Source: Chrysopilus asiliformis (Eukaryota > Arthropoda > Insecta > Diptera > Rhagionidae). From it: a DNA stretch of 64,000 nucleotides. Shown here piece by piece: positions 23,431 to 34,080 of the stretch; within the stretch, counting starts at the first letter, position 1, and each line of letters opens with the position of its first letter. Under the pieces are notes generated by a model that saw only the letters and a program-made list of their open reading frames with translations, was not told where the DNA came from and ran no database searches. Made by a program: the position numbers and the translations under genes. Where the stretch lies: the NCBI GenBank assembly GCA_964034945.1, contig OZ035962.1, positions 19,954,530-20,018,529 of the forward strand. The letters run 5' to 3'.

Positions 23431-25435
23431 GTAGAGAAAATATGGTATTGTCATCGGACTTACGTAAATTTCAAATCAATCGGATGAGTGAAAGTGGGTC
23501 AAAATTGGATTGCCAGATTTGAATCTGACAAACAGTAAACAGACAGACACGAAGGCAAGCTAAATAAAAGCTTTTAATAAAAATCGAAGTAACTTTTAAT
23601 TATATTATTTTTAATTTACAAAACTAAATTACTACATAATAAACTAAATGTTTTCTCCCACAAAATAAATGAGCTTCGAACAAAAATTGCTAATTTCAAT
23701 TATGTCGAAAGTGGGGCAGGAATGAAGAGGTTTAACTTCAATTTGTTTTACACAAATCTGATAAAATTTATCGTATGCTATTAAAGCTCACTTCCTACAC
23801 ATTAGACTGGCATATGGGAGAAATAAAAAACGACTCCGGAAAAGGATATAATAAAAACGAAAGAAAACGAAACACGAAGACTTGATCTTACCAATAGAAC
23901 ATGAAATCTGCCAACCACATTTTTGATTCCCTAAAATTGCTATCATTCTTTTGTCTCACCCATTGCCTCACGCTCCCTTTTGGCGTGTCCCAGTTCCACT
24001 CCGGTCCCATTTTACGCTTATTTCAATCCTTTTTTTCCACTTTTTGGTTTGGCTTAAGTTCAATGTCGGTTCGTGAACACCAGAGAAATGCCGCTCCTGC
24101 TGCCAATAAAAACAAATTAAAATGCTTTCCAGGACAATCGTTTCGTGAATCTTGCTCTATTCTAGAATCCTTTTTCCCTCTTATAAAAATTTTCTTTTTG
24201 TTTTTTTTTATTCTTTTCTTTTCTTGTTTTTTTTTCTTCGTATTTTTTTTAGCAACACCCGTCTCCGTTTATTGTCTTGTGGGATATCTTTTCAGTGTTT
24301 TTTTTTTCTCAGCTTTTCCCATTTATACTCCCATGTTTTTTATGTTTTCACTGTAATCAATGTATAACTAGATATACAAAATGTTTTGTGATTGTATTCG
24401 TTGGTTAGATCTTTTCCACGATACAAAATATCTTGTACCGGATATAAATTTCTAGAATGTGTCCCTTTGAACACTACAAAATCTTCTTCTATGTTCTAAC
24501 TTTGATTTGTTCGTTTTACCGTTTTCTAATAAAAAGAAAGAACCTCAATAGGGAACAAGTAAAAAAAGGATTCGTAGCCGTTCCCTAAAATTTCTTCAGA
24601 TAGATATTCAATTGTTTCGGAAAGTGTTATTTTCCATTATTTCTTTAGATTGGTTTTTTATAACACAAAGTGTGCTTAAAAAACACAACTGTGGGTAATA
24701 TTTTTACACCTACAACGCAAAATTCAGTTTCTCAGCATCACCCACATTGTTAAATCGCTAAAAAAAGTGGTTTTTTTTTATAAATAAATAGGTTTCTATT
24801 GAATGTTAGGAAATATTATTTGACACAATTATTTAAAACTAGCTTGCATACCCGTCGTAAACCTCAGGCCAATCGGGTCGGTAGTTTCCCCGCGAAAGAG
24901 TAACATACTCGTATATAGAAGCATAGAATCCTATGAGTTTAAAATCTGAAATGTCGCCGTCAATGTTGTGTTGGGCCAATTTTGGCCTTAAATTTTTTTA
25001 ATATTTGGCCTTAATTTTTTTAAATAACTTTCATAAAGTTCATGGGCATTGTTATTGTTTGTAATTTTTTAAACATACTAGGAGCGGTGTGGGTTTTATA
25101 TTTAGTAATTTGTATCCGCTCTAGATGGTTTAGTTTAGCAAGTTAACGCTTCGGGGCTTATCTATCCGTACCTTACCCTACAAAAATATTCCTTTCAACA
25201 ATGTGTTTTTCCTCATCTTTCTAGCTAAATCTATTTAAAGCATATTTGTAAGATTTTTAAACAAAACTCCGTTTTTATTGTTAAACAATTTTATTATGTT
25301 CTGGAATTTAAAAACAATAACTTAATTTTTCCTTATTAATTTAAAAAGGCGAAATTTTCTACTAATTTTTATAATTATCCACGCGCAAAAAGCTTATAAC
25401 AAATATTTAATATAAAGCCTACACTGCATAATCAA
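23431..25435. other. Non-genic stretch downstream of the RhoGEF gene
   Basis: Thymine-rich tracts at 24180-24320 give a long Phe-rich ORF (23901-24356) without domain support. A family C terminus (ACTAGCTTGCATACCCGTCG) lies at 24838. The rest is AT-rich and empty. Confidence 0.55.
24838..25010 (-). mobile_element. Family C terminal fragment
   Basis: It begins ACTAGCTTGCATACCCGTCG and has CAGGCCAATCGGGTCGGTAG, the inverse of the end of copy 1. It is truncated after about 170 bp. Confidence 0.45.
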
Positions 25436-25441
25436 TTTATT
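25436..25441 (-). terminator. Possible polyadenylation signal of the RhoGEF gene
   Basis: AATAAA on the minus strand lies about 180 bp after the RhoGEF stop codon. Another lies near 25272. Such hexamers are frequent by chance in DNA this AT-rich, so this is only a candidate. Confidence 0.25.
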
Positions 25442-25619
25442 ATACATATTTATGCAAATTAGAAAAAAAAAATATTTTATCTTTATATAATTTCAATATC
25501 ATTGTTAAATTAATAAATACAACATAATAAAAGTCATCATATTTAATTACTATGGAATAAATCGTATTTTTAAAACTTCCTCCACAATTCGGAAATCGAT
25601 TCCAAAGTCAAATACTTGT

Positions 25620-25751
25620 TTAGGTACGGGAAAGCATTCCATTTATCATAATATTAGCCAAAGCATTCCGTCGTTTCCGCCAAGCTCCCATTCCCTGAGC
25701 ATGATATTGAATCTGGGCGTACCATTGTTTGGTGCGGGAACCGTCTTCAGC
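25620..25751 (-). CDS. RhoGEF gene, last coding exon: C-terminal helix of the PH domain and stop
   Basis: This terminal exon encodes residues 1955-1997 and a TAA stop at 25622-25620. The acceptor AATTTTTAG precedes GCTGAAGAC. The peptide RTKQWYAQIQYHAQGMGAWRKRRNALANIMINGMLSRT, quoted only in part here (key stretch KQWYAQIQYHAQGMGAWR), has the invariant Trp of the C-terminal PH helix and then a basic tail. It joins FIFK of the preceding exon in phase 0. The chain ends only 20 or so residues after the PH helix, so there is no extra C-terminal domain. The exon is short and would be missed by length-based ORF calling. Confidence 0.88.
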   Translation of the reverse strand, partial: AEDGSRTKQWYAQIQYHAQGMGAWRKRRNALANIMINGMLSRT

Positions 25752-26039
25752 CTAAAAATTACGTAAAAGTAATTATTAGTTGCTATAAATATAAATTTAC
25801 AGAAAAACAAATAAATCGGTGACAATTTTTTTTTATTTCGAACAGTGATGCGACCCGATGCGAACCACAAAACCATGGAAATTTTTATTGAACAAAAACC
25901 AAACCATAAACCCGAATCACTCTGAAATGGCCGAATCGAGCCACAAGCAAACCAGTTTTAAAGAAAGATGGCCAAACCCGTTAATATATACTACGTCGAT
26001 TATGGTCAAAAAGATATTATCTATGGCGAATCGCATTAA

Positions 26040-26515
26040 GAAGCCGCTCCATTACCATGACTTTTTACCACGACAAAAAAATAGAGACACATTTATGTGA
26101 AGATGCCTTGGCGAGAAAGGGAGATAAGAATCAACTGCAAAAATTTGTCGGCAAATGCAAAAATAATTTCCCCTGTTTTTTTATGGCGATTTTATGGCGA
26201 TTTCTAATACAATCACATATTGTCCCTGTAAGTAAATAGCAAGCACGGACACATCCAAAGTGTTATTATAGCGTGATGTCATTTTAAAAGCTTTTTCTCC
26301 TTAGCATGCATAGTCAAAAGCTTTGTTACCATGCCAATTTGAACATTATATTCATAGCATAAGGTTTGATATGATTGCTATAAAATTGTAAAACTGGAAG
26401 GGATAGCGTTTAACTTGTATTCAGTTATTCCTATTTAGATCTACATAAGTCTATCTTGCTCTAGTTTCCTGCATTTTTTTGTCATGGTAAAAAGTCATGG
26501 TAATGGAGCGGCTCC
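26040..26515. mobile_element. 476-bp MITE, copy 1 (in a RhoGEF intron)
   Basis: It has terminal inverted repeats of about 42 bp beginning GAAGCCGCTCCATTACCATG, inverse ending GGAGCGGCTCC. It is nearly identical to 58875-59349. No transposase. The superfamily is unclear because the flanks do not give a convincing target duplication. Confidence 0.85.
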
Positions 26516-26667
26516 TTTATTAACAAGCCAAGCACAGGTAAGTACTATAAAATCTCCACATGGAATTAAAAACTTTGGAAAGCGAAATGATTTTAGAAAA
26601 CCTGCTATAAAATGCAATCAAATCTGAAAAACAAGGTCTAATTAATACCAGATTATAGCTTAATTAC

Positions 26668-26895
26668 CTTGAATATAAACGTATCCTTTGTTAAAATTTC
26701 CTGCACCTCAAAATAATCATCCCAATCAGTTTCGGTGCATACAACACACCTATCAAGGTAGAGTGGCTCTCTAATCAACGTATATCGTCCGCACTTCTCT
26801 TTGACTAACAACAAGGATGCTTCTCGAATTCCTGTATGCTTTGGAAAATTCAATTGGTCGGACAAAGCCTTTTCCACTTTGTAATTGGCACTCGG
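26668..26895 (-). CDS. RhoGEF gene, middle exon of the PH domain
   Basis: This 228-bp, phase 0-0 exon encodes residues 1879-1954. The acceptor CATTTAG precedes CCGAGTGCC and the donor is AAG|GTAATTAAG. The product contains LLLVKEKCGRYTLIREPLYLDRCVV and ends DTFIFK, which are PH-domain strands. In the DH-PH family the PH domain binds membrane lipid or assists GTPase exchange. No ATG is needed because the exon is internal. The intron downstream, 25752-26667, contains a 476-bp MITE. Confidence 0.92.
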
Positions 26896-27099
26896 CTAAA
26901 TGGGGCGCAAAAAAGTACTCAATTGTTTTAAAATAAAAAGGTTCCATTTTTTCATGTTCTCTTTTACACATCACTCGTAATGTACAAACATACAAACATT
27001 CACACATTAAAATTGATAGAATATACCATCATATACATATATTGGAATAATTAAAACTTAAACTTTCGTTTAAAAAGTGATTAATTTGATGATATTTAC

Positions 27100-27495
27100 C
27101 TTGCCATTTGTAACAAGTAAAGCGTTTACCGGAGTAAGTTTAATCGTTCGTCCCTTTTTCCAATTGCTATCAGTGGGTTGAGTAAACAGTAATTTACCCT
27201 CCATCGCAAATCGCACTTCGTCGTGATTCCATTCAAGTACGTCGATTGCCATTTTCCTAAGTTTTATGTTAATCATATCAATCTCGCAGGATGAACGCCG
27301 ATTCGGACTCGAAGATGAGATACGGCGCCAAAGTTTTGTGGGCACATCCTTTGCTTCCTGGTTCATGTGATTCAAATGCAATTCAATTTTCTCCTGAGCC
27401 TGTTTTAGCAGCTCTCGTCCATCTAAGTGGGCTGGCGTGACTTTATATAGCCGGGCAAGTAAAAGTGGATATTTAGTAACTCGTTGAACAGGTAC
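27100..27495 (-). CDS. RhoGEF gene, exon with end of DH and start of PH domain
   Basis: This 396-bp, phase 0-0 exon encodes residues 1747-1878. The acceptor TTTTTAG precedes GTACCTGTTC and the donor is AAG|GTAAATATC. It starts with VPVQRVTKYPLLLARLYK, the most conserved helix of DH domains (CR3), which contacts the GTPase, and continues directly from SFLM at the end of the previous exon. The DH domain ends around HMNQEAKD. After a Ser/Arg linker, the first strands of a PH domain begin (VRFAMEGKLLF...KKGRTIKLTPVNALLVTNGK). The frame and domain order leave little doubt. Only the part from about 27381 downward is obvious as an open frame; the first 38 codons were found by following the acceptor. 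Confidence 0.93.
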
Positions 27496-27589
27496 CTAAA
27501 AATTTTAATTCAATTAAATTGGGCAAGAAAGTTCGTTATTAAACCGAAAGATTCAAAAACTCCCCCCCAAAAAAAATGGGGGTTTTAAA

Positions 27590-27920
27590 GCAAATGAAAA
27601 AAATGTCAGTTGTGAAACTTTCCTCTGAAGAATGTATTTAGTTTCGGAAAAATGTGTAGAAAAAATATTTTTGCAAATATCGCAAAAACCCTTAACACGT
27701 TGACTGCCAAACCAATTTTGCAAATGCTTTAAAAAAATGCCAAAACAGTTTCTTTGTGATTTGTGCTGTTTTCAACATATAGTTATATTTTTTTTTAAAT
27801 CCATGGCTCCAAGGAAGCACCACTGGCTATTAAACATGATACCCATGGCAGTCAATGTGTTAAAGATACGTAAAAATCGTTCGAAGAAAAAATTCAGGAA
27901 AATTGTTTATTGCTGAATCA
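27590..27920. repeat. Family D fragment in a RhoGEF intron
   Basis: TGTCAGTTGTGAAACTTTCC and TTTAGTTTCGGAAAAATGTG match the start of the family D repeat at 6.9 kb. It is interrupted by unrelated AT-rich sequence. Confidence 0.4.
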
Positions 27921-27939
27921 TAGATAATAGCAAAAATCA

Positions 27940-28108
27940 CTGGAAACGTTCTGACCAAGCACTGGATACGATTTGGCCACAGAAAACCGATATTATCCAC
28001 GATTAATTCGTGAAGCAATCGAAATTCAACGCAGGCCTAGGTTTAATAAAGACGAAAGCTTATCCGAAACCTGGAATCCTGTAGTGAAATTGCTGCGACC
28101 GTTATAGC
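27940..28108 (+). pseudogene. Retroelement C-terminal fragment, Penelope-like (probable)
   Basis: The frame starting 27961 translates to YYPRLIREAIEIQRRPRFNK, followed by DESLSETWNPVVKLL and a stop. The REAIEI...FN(R/K)D...LS..W pattern is the C-terminal end of GIY-YIG-domain proteins in Penelope-like retroelements. The upstream 7 codons are in another frame. Only about 50 residues survive, so the assignment rests on this motif. Confidence 0.45.
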
Positions 28109-28270
28109 CTATCGATAAATCTGAGGACAAAACCAGTACAGTTTGTCAACAAACGGTCAACAGGTACCTTTAAAACTTCAGAAGCCATCTAATGTTTAAG
28201 GCAAACTCCTATCGTTAGCACAGACTCTAACCGAAACGTCTCGGCAAATAAAAAGTGCGTTTCAAAGCTG

Positions 28271-28390
28271 ATTTGCAATGCAGCAACAACAGCAACGTCA
28301 CGGAGAAAGTGTTTTGATTGGTCCAGAGTCGATTCCCAACCAATCAAAACACTTTCTCCGTGACGTTGCTGTTGCTGCTGCATTGTAAAT
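28271..28390. repeat. Hairpin with 52-bp arms
   Basis: The arms 28271-28322 and 28339-28390 match at 50 of 52 positions by eye around a 16-bp loop. The arm contains CAACGTCACGGAGAAAGTG. It is GC-richer than its surroundings and lies in the RhoGEF intron next to the retroelement fragment. Confidence 0.9.
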
Positions 28391-28429
28391 CAAGCTTTAT
28401 TTTCTATATTCACGCGGTTAAACCGAAAG

Positions 28430-28600
28430 TCCTCAGTCTTGTCATGATTTTAAGAACAGTTAGAGATACGTAATAATAGTCAAAGCAAAAAATGTAAAAA
28501 GTTTTATATCCTTTAAATTTTGTTAAATTCATTTTTTCCAAAAGCGCACAGTTTTAGGGAACTTTTCAAAATACTGTATTTTTTCAAAAAAAAAAAAAGT
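28430..28600. repeat. Family D fragment
   Basis: GAACAGTTAGAGATACGTAA and AAAAGTTTTATATCCTTTAAA match the repeating units at 7.3 kb. Confidence 0.45.
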
Positions 28601-28662
28601 GTGGTGTTTTAATACCTTGCGTGAATACCCTTATTGTATTTTAATATGTATAGCTGATGCAC

Positions 28663-29037
28663 AGAACTATATAACATAGAACAACTGTCACCATACAAAG
28701 CTCTGCTGAAAAATGGTCCCAAAAATATTTCCCTCTTTATCGTACTTGAACGCATCCACTGAACTGTATAAGGTGGATGCGTTCAAGTACGATGCGTTCA
28801 AGTACGATGCGTTCAAGTACGCGAAATTCAAATTTAGTTTGCCGCGAAATTCAAATTTCACAAGTTTGAGACTAACTTTAGGCGCAAACAAATAACTTTA
28901 GGCGCCAACACCATTCCGAGAGTCTATTTTCCTTTGACAGCTCACGGTTTAAACGAGAGGACTATATTTATTTTCATACGGTCATCTTGCTCTTACTTGA
29001 CTCGTTTTGATTCACTGAACTGTATTGAAATGGGACC
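28663..29037. repeat. Dispersed repeat, copy 2 (inverted relative to 1-330)
   Basis: A reverse-complement copy of the window start, with three tandem GATGCGTTCAAGTAC-type units where copy 1 has one. Short inverted ends AAATGGTCCCA/TGGGACCATTT lie at about 28709 and 29030-29040, but homology extends beyond the left one. Confidence 0.8.
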
Positions 29038-29620
29038 ATTTGAGACAGCAAATCGAGCGATCTAGTATATCTATGAGCTGATGTGATTATGACATTTCCA
29101 TTTCAGATAAAAAGAATTGCCAACACAAGCATTTTAAATGTTAATATTAGACATTTGCTTACTCTGTGAGTGAAGCGTGTGAAGTAGAGTATTTGAAACA
29201 ATAGATTAATTATTCGTATGAAGTTATGATAAAAAACTAGTGCATTTTTTCAAAAAGCACGGAATCTCTTAAAAAAAAGCGTGTATTTCTGGAAATATCG
29301 AAAAAGCGAGCGTTTAGCGTATTTATGCGAATTTTTTGGAACAAAAGGCGTATTATACGCTCCAAAAACGTAGTGGTGGATTCCCTAGCCAGGAACAGAG
29401 TTATTCCAGAATACAGCATGAGCACAACTTTCAGCATACTTTAAACACAAACGTGAAAGGAAATTTAGAAAAATTCAAGAACTTTTTTTTTAGAATTCCA
29501 GCTAGAGCTTAAGGAACCACCCTTTAATGCCGAAGCACAGCTCAGGATGGTGTTTTCAGGACTTGCAGCCTAAACCCACTTTATAAGAAAAATCGCACCC
29601 CAATAATACGACATACTTAC

Positions 29621-32600
29621 CATAAGAAATGAATTCAAATTCATTCGTCTTAGGACAGTGTTTTCCATTTGTGAGACACGCAAAAATATGCGTAGCAGCT
29701 CCTTCTCCTTTTCCAAATTGGCCAAAAGAAGACTAGCGGCCGCCTGTCGTACACAATAACTTTCGAATGCATGCAACATTTGCGTCGACTCCAAAAATAT
29801 CCGACCGATATTAACGGTCAATAGATCATCATCGCCCTGTTCCATGGCAATATCAAGCGTGTCCCTCATACGTTCGGCAAGAGTCTGATTATTCTCGAGC
29901 AATTCTTCAGTATTTAAGAAGATTGCAGAGAGTTGCTCTTGTGTTAATAGGCCAGCGACAAGCATCGGCTGACAGAATTCCTCGAGTATTATCTGTAAAT
30001 CTCGACCGTATTTCTCTTCGGTTTCGACAATTTCGGTTATAATCTCCTTACGCTCGGCTCGTTTCTTGCCACATTTCCGACAAACTAGAGGAGCATACAT
30101 AACCCCATGATCGGTGATCTGCGTCTCAACAGGACCATCACAATCCTCGCATAAATGTATCGGACTATTCTTATTTACAATTGATCCGGTTTGAATACCA
30201 TTTTGATATTTACTACGTGACGTCTTACTAGTTTCCGAACCAACACCGGAATCGTTGCGTTCAATGTCGGCTGACGCGGGCGTCTTCCGCTGATGCTGAA
30301 GATTACCCAATTTATCCGTGATCAAACTATTCAGCGAGGTATCTTCACTTGAGTCGCTTGTGATTGAGAGATGACTTAATCGACTGCTTATATTAGATGT
30401 TTGTTTCTTATTCAAATCACTCAACGTATCGATCTCCTCCTCGACAATAATATCACTAGTATTACTAAAATTGTACTCATAGGTTTCCTCGCGAACGATT
30501 CCGCGCTCTTTGGCGTCAACGAGATACGATAGGATGTCATATTTCGATGCACCTTCGAACATTGACCTGGTGTTCTTCTTATCCAAATCACCGCTGCCAC
30601 CGTTCATATTATTATCATTGAGGGGTGGCGGCGATAATGGAAGTGGTGGTGGAACTTCGCTAATCTCCTCATAAATTGGATCACCGTTCAATAGACGTAT
30701 CGATTCATAATGATGGTCATCATCGTTATTCGTTGATATTTCAATTTCCGATAGGGTGGCATCGACTAGCATTTGATAAAATTTACTACGTGTCGATACA
30801 GTATCATCTTCGCCAGTTAATTCGCTTGAGCAACTCTGATAGCAATCGGATTCGTTATTCTCGAATTCGAATAACTCATAGTTAGCTGAACCGTAGCTAT
30901 TCCCAGAACTGATGCTGCCGCGATTACTTTGATTCTCATCGGATGATGATTTCTCGATAGAATCTCCACCGACTGGCATGCTGGTGGTTAACTCCGGTTT
31001 TTTACTCGCCTCCAACTTCTGACGTTCCTCTTTGATTTTCTGCAATGACATATCGATTAACTTGGCCATGTCATCGTTATCTTTGGTTCCAGTCGTATCT
31101 ACAGTGCTGCGACTCTCCTTCAGTCGTTTCAGGGAGTTCTCAATTAATTTCGCCACAACATCACCATCCAATCCCTCGGCCAAGTGATTCAGTGTCGGAT
31201 CCTCAAGGAGCTTCCCAATAAATGAATTCCTATCGTATCGAATGGATGCGGCACTACTGCCACCGCCACCATCATTGCCAGTCGCTGCCAATTGATCCTT
31301 ATGTGCCATGATTGAGACTTCAATTTTCTGCAGATTCTGACTCGCATTATGTTGTTCAGCACCGGAATTGGTGTCGGTTTTCCCACAAACATGCGGAACT
31401 AAATTCCGCTTGACGGCCTCTACCGGATTCCGCAGGATTTTCACCAGTTCTTCCTCATGAGACACAACCGACAAATTATGTTCCTTTTCGCTTTTGTTGT
31501 CATAATCCAGTGTAATTAGGGTACGTTTTCGTTTTGTACTGTTAACATCATTGCTGGTAAGCTTTTTGGCTGATGGTGAAACCAACCCAGATGCAGTTGG
31601 CGTCACAGTGGTGGCCTTGCTCAATGCTACTGGTACATTATTATTACCGATTGGGACAACCGACCTTGCCGTACTGTCGCTGGCACCACTGCTGCCATAC
31701 TGATTGTTGTTAGTGTTGCCAGTGTTGTCGCTATTTAAGCTCAGCAAAGTGTTAATTTTATTGTTTTTGTAAATTAGATCCTCTTCCGGTGTATGGGGAT
31801 TACTAACGCTAATTGTGACCGTATTTGATGACACCTTTAAGTTATTACCACTTGCTATGGTATTGGTGGTGCCATCTGTAACAACTACAGAGGATTGATA
31901 TAACGGTGTATCATTGTTTACATTAACTGTAGAGTAACAATCATCTCCATTAATAAGGATTGATGTTTTCTTCTGGTCAAGGGAATTATCGCAATTTCCG
32001 TTGGTGTCTTCGTGCTTGATTTTAAGACGATGAACTTCCCGGGCGGTTTTATTAAATGGTGCCACTCGGACCACAGTCCTTTGATGCTGCTGTTGCTGCT
32101 GGTGGTGGTGTTGTTGTGAATGGGTTTGCTTTTGCTGATGGTGGTGGTGGTGATGATGCTGAAGTTGTTGTTGTTGCTGCTGTTGATTTTGTTGGCTATG
32201 GGGTTGATTATGCGATGAAGATTTATTCTGATTTCCAAACAATCTGGTACCATGATAAATTTCCTTTTGTGCTTGCAGCAGTTGCTTTTCTTTTCTATTA
32301 CTATTACTATTATTATGCTTTAGTGAGTTTTGATGCTTGACACTTGAATTGCCGACAAACTGGACACTTTCTGATGATTGCTTCAATCCTGACGATGATG
32401 ATTTCGGTATCGCATTGACGTTTGTCTCACTCTGATAGCTAAAACTTTCATAAACACTTTCATTAGTTGGGTTGTCGTTGTTCAAAACGTTCTCCGTCAA
32501 CGACGGATTAATCGGTTCATTTTTTATCATTATGGACCCTTCGTTATCCTCATCGTGATGCGAATAATCCTGCCAGGATATCCTTTTGCCCGGCTGGCGT

Positions 32601-33045
32601 GGTGGTCGTGATGGCTGTGGCTTATCATTTTGCTGATTCTGTGATAATCTTTCTCCGAGTTCACTATTATTATCGTTTGGTACTCTAACTTGCCCCCTTT
32701 TCCACTGATTCCCCGCTGATCCGCAAATATCAAGTGCTTTTCCATCGTCCTTTCCATTCAATTCTTCGTCAGTGGATGTTATCTTTTTCGTTGTTTCCCT
32801 AACTGATGATGTTGATGTTAAGGGATTTGTGGGTGGCTGTGGTGGAGGACTTTTCGGTCGTGTTGTTGACAATTTCGGTACATCTTCGAAAATTATGTCT
32901 CGAGAATCGACCCGATTATTTTTTGCTCTTAATGCCATCGTATCATTAAAATTAAGGATAACAGTTGTTGTATTACTACGACGGTCACTATGAGTTCTTC
33001 TTAGAGAAAATGTTTTCCTCAATTGTGATGGATCAGGATTCATGT
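29621..33045 (-). CDS. RhoGEF gene, large central exon: zinc motif and first part of the DH domain
   Basis: This exon encodes residues 606-1746 of the visible protein. The acceptor TTTTTCAG lies just before ACATGAATCC and the donor is ATG|GTAAGTATG. The first two bases complete a codon begun in the exon at 55173, so ATG 33043 need not be the start, although it could serve a shorter isoform. About 950 residues are low complexity: Asn/Ser-rich, with a long Gln/His (opa) tract around + positions 32090-32210. A C2-C2 zinc motif (CEDC, then CRKC about 21 residues later) lies near residues 1570-1598. The DH (Dbl homology) domain follows at about 1602, with the conserved ITEIVETEEKYGRDL start and the ENTVLRRMNLNSFLM segment at the exon end. 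DH domains load GTP on Rho, Rac or Cdc42. The exact paralogue is uncertain; fly GEFs such as GEFmeso or PsGEF are only candidates. Confidence 0.92.
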
Positions 33046-33162
33046 CTGAAAAACAATAAAAAGAAATTGTATTCATGAAGCAACATTAAAGTCGAAATAA
33101 TATTTATACTATGATGGAAAGAACACAAAGTTTATTTTAAAATCTGAATTTCTTTCAAATTT

Positions 33163-33524
33163 TGTGTTTTGTGAAATAAGTTTTATAATATTAAGTACAA
33201 AATGAAACATTAGGAATGACAAAAGACTTTCATTTCCGCATGTCCGTACGTCTGCCTGTCCGTCTGTACATCCCTTTGTCCGTCCGTCTATCCGTGAACA
33301 CCATAACTTTCAAAAGGATTGAGCTAGAGACTTGAAACTTTGTACAGTTACGTTTCTCATAAATGGATCGACTAAGTTCTTGCAATTTTGTCGAAACCGG
33401 TGAGTTGTATTGAAGAATTTATTAAGGCGAAATCTGTTTAGCGTTCCATACATACAAATGGACTGTCATAATGTAGAGTATTCGACGATTGCCCCCTGGC
33501 AATTGTAGCTTTTCTTATGTTTCT
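33163..33524 (-). mobile_element. HINE-type family B, tandem copy 1
   Basis: An inverted copy reading GTGAACACCATAACTTTC, a CCGTCYGTC microsatellite and the CCCCCTGGCAATTGTAGC end. The same junction motif (TTTTGTGAAATA...AAGTACAAAA) opens this copy and the next at about 33525, so the two are a direct tandem pair. Confidence 0.6.
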
Positions 33525-34080
33525 TTTTTGTGAAATACATTTTACAATATAAAGTACAAAAAGAAACATTGCCTTTTTTTTGGTTTTTAAAGGGAGCTTC
33601 CGCATGCTCGTCCGTCTGTTTGTCTGTCTCTCTGTCTGTCCCTCTGTCCATGAACACAATACCTTTCGAAAGGATAGAGATAGAGACTCTGGATTTTGTG
33701 TCTTGAACAGGCAAAATTGGACCATTACTTCCATCCTCCCCCATACAAACGAACCGGTTTTCACAATTTTCTCGAAAACGGTGGGTCTAATTGAAAAATT
33801 TATAAAGGTAAAATGTGTTTTGAATATCATTTTATTTAACTTATCTATACATTCAAATCCAGTTGAGCCACACCTTTTCAATGCTTTTTTTCTATTTTCT
33901 CGAAAACGGTGCATAGTATCGAAAAATTTATAAAGACGAAATGTGATTAAAATATGGTTTTACAGAACCATTCCATACATCAATTGTACCAATCCTACCA
34001 CCCCCCCCCCCCCTTCCCCACACAACTTTTTTAATAAAAATTTTGTTTTGATTATTGCTTTTCTTATGTTTCCAACGAAT
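33525..34080 (-). mobile_element. HINE-type family B, tandem copy 2
   Basis: Same orientation as the preceding copy. It contains GTCTGTCTCTCTGTCTGTCC, two TTTTCTCGAAAACGGTG units, a homopolymer C run (about 34002-34014) and an AATTGCTTTTCTTATGTTTC-like end. Confidence 0.6.

Noticed and set aside
23901..24356. 151-codon Phe-rich ORF
   Set aside because: Most of its length is T-rich homopolymer-like sequence; the hydrophobic stretch is a composition effect and no signal-peptide protein family is evident.
32056..32340. Gly/Val-rich plus-strand ORF
   Set aside because: Antisense of the Gln/His opa tract in the RhoGEF exon.
32994..33076. Start of the large RhoGEF exon at 33076
   Set aside because: A TTTTTCAG acceptor ends at 33046 and joins in phase with the exon ending 55173, so the upstream codons are intronic.
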